From JAPLGZ01 sp038318235 (GTDB taxonomy: Bacteria; Chloroflexota; Anaerolineae; Caldilineales; Caldilineaceae), in NCBI GenBank assembly GCA_038318235.1, contig JBBQBY010000506.1:1-5021 (forward strand): a stretch of DNA of 5,021 bases, read 5' to 3'. The translations under genes and the position numbers were made by a program. Position 1 is the stretch's first letter. Every line of letters starts with the position of its first letter. The notes beneath the pieces were generated by a model. It searched no databases and was not told the DNA's origin. It saw only the letters and a list, made by a program, of their open reading frames with translations. This document shows positions 1 to 4,827 of the stretch, one piece after another.

Positions 1-1
1 A

Positions 2-826
2 CAGGATGAATTTTATCTGATCACCTCGACCGGCCAATCCACACGCGACTTCGACTGGATCACACGCAACTTACCCAAGGGCGCCCACGCCGAACTGATC
101 GATGTAACCTCGGCCTATGGCGTGCTCAGCGTCATGGGACCTCAGGCGCGCGCCTTGTTAAACAAAGTCACCGACGCCGATTTGACCAACCAGGCGTTTC
201 CGTTTGGCACGGCGCAAACGATCAGCGTGGGGCTGTCCAACGTGCGCGCCCTGCGTATTACCTATGTGGGCGAGTTGGGCTGGGAGTTGCACACGCCGAT
301 GGAATGCCTAGTCGATGTCTATGACACGCTGTGGGCGGCTGGCCGTGAACTGGATTTGGTCAACGCGGGCAGCTATGCCATCAACTCACTGCGCCTGGAA
401 AAAGGTTATCTGGCCTGGGGTAGCGATCTGTCGATTGATGAAACGCCGCTGGAAGCTGGGCTTGGTTTTGCGGTAGCCTGGGACAAGCCAACTGAGTTTA
501 TCGGGCGCGCGGCTTTATTAAAACAGCGCGCGGAACCGTTAAAAAAACGGCTGGCGCTCTTTGTGTTGCAAGATCCTGCCGCCGTGTTATGGGGCAACGA
601 ACCGATCTGGCGCGATGGACAACTGGTCGGCTATACTAGCTCAGGTGCCTATAGTTATACGCTCGGTGGTGCAATCGGCGCGGGTTATGTCAAAAATGCC
701 GCAGGTGTAGACAAAGACTTTCTGCTGTCCGGCCACTATGAAATTGAGACGAATGGCGCACGAATTCCCGCCACAGTCTATCTGCGCAGCCCCTATGATC
801 CAAAACGGGCGCGCATTCTTGCGTAA
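2..826 (+). CDS. Dimethylglycine/sarcosine dehydrogenase-like FAD-dependent oxidoreductase, C-terminal part (5' end outside window)
   Basis: The frame is open from the first bases of the window to TAA at 824-826, giving 274 residues without a start, so the GTG at 122 is an internal valine codon. The fragment matches, from memory, the C-terminal folate-binding half of human dimethylglycine dehydrogenase almost block by block: EFYLIT near the start, GVLSVMGPQAR, RITYVGELGWEL, SLRLEKGYLAWGSDL, TPLEAGLGFAV, FIGRAAL, then the GCV_T_C-like barrel with NEPIW..G..VGYTSSGAYSY and the terminal YDPKRARILA. Family members oxidise N-methyl groups of dimethylglycine or sarcosine through an N-terminal FAD domain and pass the one-carbon unit to tetrahydrofolate in this GcvT-type domain. 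The FAD domain should lie upstream of the window. Substrate cannot be fixed from this part. A stand-alone GcvT aminomethyltransferase is less likely, because the AWG and SYSY blocks favour the dehydrogenase family. Confidence 0.9.
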   Translation, partial: QDEFYLITSTGQSTRDFDWITRNLPKGAHAELIDVTSAYGVLSVMGPQARALLNKVTDADLTNQAFPFGTAQTISVGLSNVRALRITYVGELGWELHTPMECLVDVYDTLWAAGRELDLVNAGSYAINSLRLEKGYLAWGSDLSIDETPLEAGLGFAVAWDKPTEFIGRAALLKQRAEPLKKRLALFVLQDPAAVLWGNEPIWRDGQLVGYTSSGAYSYTLGGAIGAGYVKNAAGVDKDFLLSGHYEIETNGARIPATVYLRSPYDPKRARILA

Positions 827-871
827 GCCGACTTTTCCGAGTAACTTTTATTTCAACCAACCGAGAGCATT

Positions 872-1645
872 ATGCCCAAAGCGACACAACTCCCAGATCC
901 AACCGTTCGTCGCCTGCTGTGGGACGCCTGTTATAATGCGCGCGAAGTGGGTGGTTATCCAACCCAAGATGGCGGCGAAATTGCTTGGCAGACGCTGGTG
1001 CGCACTGATAATTTATCGCGCCTATCGGCTGACGGGCAGGCCGCCCTCATTGCGTATGGCGTGCGCACGATTATTGATCTGCGTGACCCCTCCGAATTGG
1101 CGATGGAACCCCATGCCTTTATCACGCCACTAGGCTGTGGCGATACGTTGGTTTACTATAACTTGCCGCTGATCAATTTTAAAGATGAAGTGTGGTTGAA
1201 AGAGATCTCCAACACAACCGCGACGCCCGTCTATTATTGTCTGGCGTTGGATGTTTTCAAGCCGCAGGTGTGTGCGATTATGCAGGCCGTCGCCGCTACG
1301 CCGACCGGCAGTGTACTGGTCCATTGTCATGCGGGTAAAGATCGCACGGGGTTAATCGTTGCGCTGCTGCTGGCCCTGGCCGGTGTAGACTACGAGATCA
1401 TCGCCGCCGACTATGCCTTGAGCAATCACTATCTGCAACCGTGGTATCAAAAGCTAATGGTGCAGCACGCCGATGACGCCGAACGCCAACAACGGATGAC
1501 CGAAGATTTTAAGACATTGCCCGAATTTATGTTGACCGTGTTGGCCTACATCGACCAACACTACGGCAGCGTACGCGAATATTTACTCGCCACCGGTTTG
1601 ACCGCACCAGAAATCGAACAAATTCAGCAGCGCTTGCGCGCGTAG
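872..1645 (+). CDS. Tyrosine-protein phosphatase, MptpB-like (Y_phosphatase3 family)
   Basis: This is a 257-residue cytoplasmic protein; no signal peptide is visible. The catalytic P-loop is HCHAGKDRTG, with nucleophile Cys152 and phosphate-binding Arg158 (CX5R). Lys156-Asp157 within the loop is the signature shared with MptpB-type phosphatases, known in that family to accept phosphotyrosine and in some members phosphoserine/threonine or phosphoinositides. The N-terminal family block N-x-R-[DE]-x-GGY is at residues 22-29, and IIDLRDPSE follows around residues 67-75. The C-terminal half is helical, as expected. The ATG at 872 is preceded by a weak GAGAG-type ribosome binding site at about 863-867. 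The gene starts 45 bases after the dehydrogenase stop with no terminator between, so co-transcription is plausible. No functional link to one-carbon metabolism is evident, and the physiological substrate is unknown. Confidence 0.9.
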   Translation: MPKATQLPDPTVRRLLWDACYNAREVGGYPTQDGGEIAWQTLVRTDNLSRLSADGQAALIAYGVRTIIDLRDPSELAMEPHAFITPLGCGDTLVYYNLPLINFKDEVWLKEISNTTATPVYYCLALDVFKPQVCAIMQAVAATPTGSVLVHCHAGKDRTGLIVALLLALAGVDYEIIAADYALSNHYLQPWYQKLMVQHADDAERQQRMTEDFKTLPEFMLTVLAYIDQHYGSVREYLLATGLTAPEIEQIQQRLRA

Positions 1646-1654
1646 GAAAAGCCG

Positions 1655-1772
1655 TTACACAGAGTTCACAAAGAAGAGACGGAGCACATAGAGAAAAAGC
1701 CAATCTGTCCTAACTTTGTTACTCGACACGCATCCTGATGTGCTCTGTGTTTTCTCTCTGAACTCTGTGTAA
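1655..1772. repeat. 118-bp imperfect inverted repeat with CACAGAG-type arms
   Basis: The left arm 1655-1689 and right arm 1738-1772 are reverse complements at 30 of 35 aligned positions by my hand count, with no gaps. The outer 14 bp (TTACACAGAGTTCA and its complement) and the inner 8 bp or so (GAGCACAT) are perfect. The 48-base centre (1690-1737) is not repeated. The arms are built from short CACAGAG/GAGCACA-like units. No target-site duplication and no coding capacity were seen, so it resembles a REP- or MITE-like intergenic element. It fills most of the space between the phosphatase and the acetyltransferase. In RNA it could form a long hairpin, and five Ts at 1775-1779 follow the right arm, so it may also reduce read-through. 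Confidence 0.75.
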
Positions 1773-1807
1773 TGTTTTTAGTGCGTGCGCAAGCATTTTA
1801 TACCAAG

Positions 1808-1813
1808 AAAGGA
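1808..1813 (+). promoter_or_regulatory. Ribosome binding site of the GNAT gene
   Basis: AAAGGA lies six bases before the ATG at 1820. It decides the start against the upstream in-frame ATG at 1772, which has no ribosome binding site. Confidence 0.65.
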
Positions 1814-1819
1814 TTGACG

Positions 1820-2251
1820 ATGACGATCATCGTTCGCCAGGCCACACCCGATGACGCTGCCGAAATCGCACGCTTGAACGAAGCGTTCAATGATCTGCGT
1901 TCGACGCCCGAAGCGATTGCCGCCCAGATTACCCGTTGTGCAGGCATCGAAACCATGTACTTGGCCGCCGCGGATGCGCGCATTGTCGGCATGGCCTCAC
2001 TGCGTCTGTTGCCGAACATCTGTGATCCGATTCCTTATGCCGAATTGACAGAACTCTTCGTCGAGGAAGCCTATCGACGCTTTGGTGTGGGCCGAGCGCT
2101 GATCGAACAGATTGAGCAGGCCGCGCGCGCTGGTGGTGCGAATCAAATTGTCTTGCTCACTGGTTTCAAAAACGGTCGCGCCCACATCTTTTACCATGCC
2201 CTGGGTTACACGATGTACTCATTTGCCATGTACAAACGGTTTGAGCCATAA
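1820..2251 (+). CDS. GNAT-family N-acetyltransferase
   Basis: This is a 143-residue single-domain protein of typical GNAT length. The N-terminus IIVRQATPDDAAEIARLN is the usual first strand and helix. A central strand around residues 74-82 (ELTELFVEE) leads into the acetyl-CoA pyrophosphate-binding loop RRFGVG at 86-91 (R-x-x-G-x-G), then helix GRALIEQIEQ. The C-terminal motif B region reads AHIFYHALGY at 121-130. I chose the ATG at 1820 because AAAGGA at 1808-1813 lies six bases upstream and the family N-terminus begins there. The frame is open from an ATG at 1772, but that codon is the last base of the inverted repeat plus flanking sequence and would add 16 atypical residues. Family members transfer acetyl from acetyl-CoA to amines of small molecules or proteins. 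The substrate cannot be told here. Confidence 0.88.
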   Translation: MTIIVRQATPDDAAEIARLNEAFNDLRSTPEAIAAQITRCAGIETMYLAAADARIVGMASLRLLPNICDPIPYAELTELFVEEAYRRFGVGRALIEQIEQAARAGGANQIVLLTGFKNGRAHIFYHALGYTMYSFAMYKRFEP

Positions 2252-2269
2252 CCAGCGTGATGATACAAT
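2241..2269 (+). promoter_or_regulatory. Candidate sigma70-type promoter for the YhcH-family gene
   Basis: TTGAGC at 2241-2246 and TACAAT at 2264-2269 are separated by exactly 17 bases. The first matches four of six consensus bases and the second five of six. The -35 overlaps the last codons of the acetyltransferase. Transcription from here would give a leader of roughly 90 bases before the ATG at 2370. No other convincing promoter is seen in the 118-base gap 2252-2369, which otherwise holds no gene. Confidence 0.5.
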
Positions 2270-2369
2270 AAGCGCATCAAATCCTGATCAATAGCCTAAT
2301 GATTGAGCTGACTCACTTATCACTCATCAGAATTTCCCTTTTCACCCACCTACACCCAGAGAGAACCCA

Positions 2370-2861
2370 ATGATCATCGATCAACTGAACAATGTCTCAT
2401 CCGATTTTTATGCTGGCCTGTTAACCAAACACAGCGGATCGTTTGCGCTGGGCGACCGGCTGATGGCGGCCCTGCACTTTCTGCAAACGACCGACGTGCT
2501 CAATACCGAACCAGTCACCATAGAAATTGACGGCAAAAACGTCTATGCCATGATCCAGCATTACACGACCAAGCCCAAAGCGCAGGGCATTTGGGAGGCG
2601 CATCGCAAATATATCGACGTGCAATATGTCGCCGAGGGCAGCGAATTGATGGGCTATGTGAATCTGAAAGAATTGAAGGCGGGTGAATACAACGCCGACA
2701 AAGATTTCTTGCTCTTGGAAGGGTCCGGCAATTATGTGCAGATGCCCGCCGGCACCTTTGTGATCCTCACCCCTGAAGATGCCCATATCCCAGGCGTCGC
2801 AGTGGATACACCCCAACCGGTGAAGAAAGTGGTTGTCAAAGTCGCGGTTGCAGACGCGTGA
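2370..2861 (+). CDS. YhcH/YjgK/YiaL family protein (DUF386, EbgC-like)
   Basis: This is a 163-residue soluble protein, slightly over 150 residues as is usual for the family. Recognised blocks are the central WEAHRKYIDVQYVAEG (75-90), with E77, H79, R80, D83 and Q85, followed by MGY, and the C-terminal LTPEDAHIPGVA (133-144) with H139, ending in KKVVVKV. These His/Glu/Asp positions are the expected metal or substrate site of the cupin-like beta barrel. Known relatives are E. coli NanQ (YhcH), a sialic acid anomerase, and EbgC of the evolved beta-galactosidase, so a role in sugar anomer or ring handling is likely by family. No nan, ebg or other sugar genes are in the window, and the substrate is therefore open. 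The ATG at 2370 follows AGAGAGAA about five to twelve bases upstream. A strong terminator lies immediately downstream. Confidence 0.92.
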   Translation: MIIDQLNNVSSDFYAGLLTKHSGSFALGDRLMAALHFLQTTDVLNTEPVTIEIDGKNVYAMIQHYTTKPKAQGIWEAHRKYIDVQYVAEGSELMGYVNLKELKAGEYNADKDFLLLEGSGNYVQMPAGTFVILTPEDAHIPGVAVDTPQPVKKVVVKVAVADA

Positions 2862-2883
2862 TGGGATAGTTGAAGTGAAATGG

Positions 2884-2947
2884 AAAAGCTCGGTTCATTG
2901 CCATGAATTGCTCATTTAAAGCACATGGCAATGAACCGAGCTTTTTT
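2884..2947 (+). terminator. Strong intrinsic terminator after the YhcH-family gene
   Basis: A perfect 22-bp stem pairs 2884-2905 (AAAAGCTCGGTTCATTGCCATG) with 2924-2945. The 18-base loop can form a further 4-bp TGCT/AGCA stem. Six Ts at 2942-2947 follow on the + strand. On the minus strand the T tract is only four bases, so action is mainly on + strand transcripts. It begins 22 bases after the stop at 2861 and insulates the downstream toxin-antitoxin unit. Confidence 0.92.
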
Positions 2948-2976
2948 ATTAGAGAGCCGAGCACTAAATCTCGATG

Positions 2977-2999
2977 TTGCAAATTGCAATGTTTTGCAG
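2977..2999. promoter_or_regulatory. Candidate autoregulatory operator: three TTGCA repeats
   Basis: TTGCAA occurs at 2977-2982 and 2984-2989, and TTGCAG at 2994-2999. TTGCAA is itself palindromic. The repeats overlap the -35 and spacer of the promoter in front of an antitoxin with a ribbon-helix-helix domain. Such antitoxins typically repress their own operon by binding repeated short sites here. The assignment is inference from position and repetition. Confidence 0.45.
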
Positions 3000-3013
3000 T
3001 AAAATTGTATAAT
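2984..3013 (+). promoter_or_regulatory. Candidate promoter of the toxin-antitoxin operon
   Basis: A perfect -10 box TATAAT lies at 3008-3013. TTGCAA at 2984-2989 (four of six consensus) is 18 bases upstream as the -35. The start codon follows at 3042, leaving a leader of about 20 bases. The segment is visibly more AT-rich than the genes around it. Confidence 0.7.
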
Positions 3014-3028
3014 TAAATCAAACAAGAC

Positions 3029-3034
3029 AAAGGA
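3029..3034 (+). promoter_or_regulatory. Ribosome binding site of the antitoxin
   Basis: AAAGGA lies seven bases upstream of the ATG at 3042, supporting that start. The toxin relies instead on ATGA overlap, giving the usual higher antitoxin yield. Confidence 0.65.
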
Positions 3035-3041
3035 CAGCCTC

Positions 3042-3395
3042 ATGGCATACGCAAGCGTTCAAGCAAGAATTAAACCCGAGTTAAAAGCGCAGGCTGACGA
3101 AATTTTTGAGTCGATTGGGATCAGTACGGCGGACGCGATTCGCATGTTTATTCAACATACTGTTAACGTCGGCGGCTTGCCGTTTACGCCGATGGCTAAA
3201 CGCCCCAACGCTACTTTACGGGCAGCCATGACAGAAATCGAGCAGGGCGGCGGTCATCGATCAAGCAGTGGATCTGATTCGGCCTTGCGTCTGGTTCATC
3301 TGAAAGGGATTCTCAAAGGTTGTGACTTTTCACCCACACTCCTTGCGGAGGCACGCCGAGAAATGTGGAAAAAGTTTGATACCAATCCGCTATGA
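3042..3395 (+). CDS. Antitoxin with RelB/DinJ-like DNA-binding domain and VapB-like C-terminus
   Basis: This protein has 117 residues. Residues 1-50 are a RelB/DinJ-type ribbon-helix-helix domain: strand YASVQARI, helix PELKAQADEIFESIG, helix STADAIRMFIQHTV, then the family signature GGLPFTP at 44-50. A linker follows, including the Ser/Gly-rich GGGHRSSSGSDS (69-80). The C-terminus, residues 86-117 (HLKGILKG..FSP...AEARREMWKKF), resembles the toxin-wrapping tail of antitoxins paired with PIN toxins. RelB/DinJ antitoxins usually pair with RelE/YafQ toxins and are shorter, about 85-100 residues, so this looks like a domain swap matched to the adjacent VapC. I checked the other two frames across the linker and saw no continuation of a RelB tail, so a recent frameshift is not apparent. 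Role: neutralise VapC and repress the operon. The stop overlaps the toxin start. Confidence 0.88.
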   Translation: MAYASVQARIKPELKAQADEIFESIGISTADAIRMFIQHTVNVGGLPFTPMAKRPNATLRAAMTEIEQGGGHRSSSGSDSALRLVHLKGILKGCDFSPTLLAEARREMWKKFDTNPL

Positions 3396-3796
3396 AGCGC
3401 TATGTGATTGATACACAGTGCATTCTCTGGTATATGGCTGAAGATCGTCGTTTGCCCAAAGCTGCACGGTCCGTATTCCGGGCAGTTGAAGAGGGTCGCG
3501 CCCAAATTTTAGTGCCAAGTATTGTTCTGGTCGAAGCAATTTTTCTGTTACAAAGACAGCGTGTGCCGGAAGTGAGCGTTGGCTACTTGATGGCATTATC
3601 CGAATTAGCAGACGCCAATATTTATGTCATCCCACTCGACATGGCGGTTGTACAAACCTTGCGTGATTTCGGTCCGGCCGCGATTCCAGAGTTGGCAGAT
3701 CGTATTATTGCGGCTACGGCGCGTTCGCTTGATCTCCCACTGATTACGACTGATCGTGTCATCTCTGAAAGTAAACTTATCAAAGTAATCATGTGA
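3392..3796 (+). CDS. vapC: Type II toxin VapC, PIN-domain ribonuclease
   Basis: This is a 134-residue PIN domain of standard length. The acidic metal-binding residues are in place: D7 in YVIDTQCILWY, E48 in IVLVEAIFLL, D103 in PELADRIIAATA, and D121 in LPLITTDRVI. VapC toxins are Mg2+-dependent endoribonucleases that cut tRNA or rRNA and arrest growth until bound by their antitoxin. The ATG at 3392 overlaps the antitoxin TGA as ATGA, implying translational coupling. No residue of the catalytic quartet is missing, so it should be active. The RNA target cannot be predicted from sequence. There is no terminator after it, and the next gene begins 18 bases downstream. Confidence 0.92.
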   Translation: MKRYVIDTQCILWYMAEDRRLPKAARSVFRAVEEGRAQILVPSIVLVEAIFLLQRQRVPEVSVGYLMALSELADANIYVIPLDMAVVQTLRDFGPAAIPELADRIIAATARSLDLPLITTDRVISESKLIKVIM

Positions 3797-3814
3797 ATTT
3801 TATATCGAAAAAAA

Positions 3815-4588
3815 ATGATGCACAATCTCGCCTTCCCTCATCATCCGACCGCTTTTTGGATCACTGCCGCGCTAGCCGTGATCATTTTGGGGATGGACAA
3901 GGCCGGGTTTGGCGGTGGGATCGGTTTTGTCGCCACCCCTTTGATGGCGCTGACGATTCCTGTATCCGATGCAGCGGCGCTGCTTTTGCCTTTGCTGATG
4001 ATCGCCGATCTGATGTCGTTACGGCATTATCATGGCAAATTTGACCGTAAAAGTATTGCTGTATTGCTGCCGGGGGCGATTCTAGGCACGTTTGCTGCCG
4101 CTTTCGTCTTCAACTATTTCAGTCACAATGAGCGGATCTTAAAGGTGGGGCTGGGCATTCTGGTGCTCCTCTTCATCGCTTTCCAACTGGGGCGCGCCTT
4201 GATCTTTGGCGCGCTCGGCAAAAAGCGCTTTCCCGATGCGGTGGGCTTCTTGTTAGGCACTGGCTCTGGCTTTACATCCACGCTTGTGCATGCAGGTAGC
4301 CCGTTTACCAACATCTATCTGTTACCGCAAGCAATGCCACGCGAACTGTTTATCGGCACAACCGTTATCCTGTACGCACTGATGAATTGGATCAAGCTGA
4401 TCCCTTACGCTTGGTTGGGCCTCTTGCGCGTGGGCAACCTGACAACGGTCTTGCTGCTGGCGCCGTTGGCCTATGTAGGGGTGCGGCTTGGCCTCTATTG
4501 CCAGCGCTACTTTAGCGACCAGTGGTTCCATCGAATTGTCTACGTTTTGCTCTTTGTAACCGGCGTCCAATTGATCTGGCGCGCCTAA
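3815..4588 (+). CDS. TauE/SafE (TSUP) family membrane permease
   Basis: This is a 257-residue integral membrane protein with about eight hydrophobic segments, roughly at 14-30, 34-48, 52-69, 80-101, 109-133, 142-160, 176-203 and 208-256 (the last one or two helices). The two inverted halves of the TSUP fold carry their typical glycine-rich motifs: GMDKAGFGGGIGF at 26-38 and GTGSGFTSTLVHAGSP at 148-163. Family members move small organic or sulfur anions such as sulfite or sulfoacetate across the inner membrane. Substrate is undetermined. ATG at 3815 is directly followed by a second ATG at 3818. An in-frame stop at 3794-3796 limits extension. No Shine-Dalgarno is visible, and eight As (3808-3815) run into the start. 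It lies 18 bases after vapC on the same strand, so it is probably read through from the toxin-antitoxin promoter. Confidence 0.88.
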   Translation: MMHNLAFPHHPTAFWITAALAVIILGMDKAGFGGGIGFVATPLMALTIPVSDAAALLLPLLMIADLMSLRHYHGKFDRKSIAVLLPGAILGTFAAAFVFNYFSHNERILKVGLGILVLLFIAFQLGRALIFGALGKKRFPDAVGFLLGTGSGFTSTLVHAGSPFTNIYLLPQAMPRELFIGTTVILYALMNWIKLIPYAWLGLLRVGNLTTVLLLAPLAYVGVRLGLYCQRYFSDQWFHRIVYVLLFVTGVQLIWRA

Positions 4589-4749
4589 GCCAGACTACTG
4601 CCGGTCTGCTTTGCTACGGCCAGCACCGTTGATCCGCCGTCAAAGACAAAGTACGCGTGGCGTATGGCAACAACCGGGCGGCGGTAGAAAGTTGGTAGCC
4701 CAAACGACATGCCAAATTTCAGCCTTATGGTAAGCTTACTCATGACCAC
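4585..4749 (-). CDS. Possible small protein of 54 residues, unknown function
   Basis: On the minus strand GAGGAGG (4762-4756) is followed six bases later by GTG (4749-4747), and two codons on by an in-frame ATG (4743-4741). The frame runs 54 codons to TAG at 4587-4585. The product begins MVMSKLTIRLKFGMSFGL and is basic, with few acidic residues, and has no clear membrane segment or known motif. Its stop overlaps the stop of the convergent permease gene, sharing CTAA at 4585-4588. An ATG at 4764-4762 is also in frame but would place the Shine-Dalgarno inside the gene. The length alone could arise by chance, and the main support is the ribosome binding site at ideal spacing. I do not recognise the product. 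Confidence 0.35.
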   Translation of the reverse strand: MVMSKLTIRLKFGMSFGLPTFYRRPVVAIRHAYFVFDGGSTVLAVAKQTGSSLA

Positions 4750-4813
4750 ATTGCACCTCCTCATAGCGACGGTCAGCCAAAAATGTACAAACGAGCGCTT
4801 TCAAATAAGAGCT

Positions 4814-4821
4814 AAGGGAGG
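4814..4821 (+). promoter_or_regulatory. Near-perfect Shine-Dalgarno of the last open frame
   Basis: AAGGGAGG lies six bases before the ATG at 4828 and is stronger than any ribosome binding site of the larger genes here. It fixes the start, because TAA at 4813-4815 closes the frame upstream. Confidence 0.7.
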
Positions 4822-4827
4822 CAGAAA

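Noticed and set aside
738..1133. 131-codon + strand frame bridging the dehydrogenase and phosphatase genes
   Set aside because: It overlaps two confidently identified genes in another frame and its product shows no recognisable motif.
1690..1737. Centre of the inverted repeat considered as a small gene or passenger
   Set aside because: It is only 48 bases, with no open frame or known RNA motif.
1772..1819. Upstream ATG start giving the acetyltransferase 16 extra residues
   Set aside because: The codon straddles the end of the inverted repeat, has no ribosome binding site, and the added residues do not fit the GNAT N-terminus, which begins cleanly at 1820.
2421..2816. 131-codon minus-strand open frame opposite the YhcH-family gene
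   Set aside because: It is fully antisense to a well-recognised gene, has no family resemblance, and is explained by codon bias of the + strand gene.
3225..3290. Frameshift joining a RelB tail to a separate VapB gene in the antitoxin linker
   Set aside because: The other two frames across this stretch hit stops soon and show no RelB-like or VapB-like continuation, so an intact fusion is simpler.
3793..4044. 83-codon + strand frame starting with GTG at the end of vapC
   Set aside because: It is out of frame with the clearly recognised permease over most of its length and shows no protein family features.
4591..4608. Short inverted repeat CAGAC/GTCTG just after the permease stop, considered as a terminator
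   Set aside because: The stem is only five base pairs and no T tract follows on either strand.
4730..4739. Perfect 10-bp palindrome GTAAGCTTAC
   Set aside because: It is isolated, lies within the possible small frame, and a palindrome of this length is expected by chance; no second copy was seen in the window.
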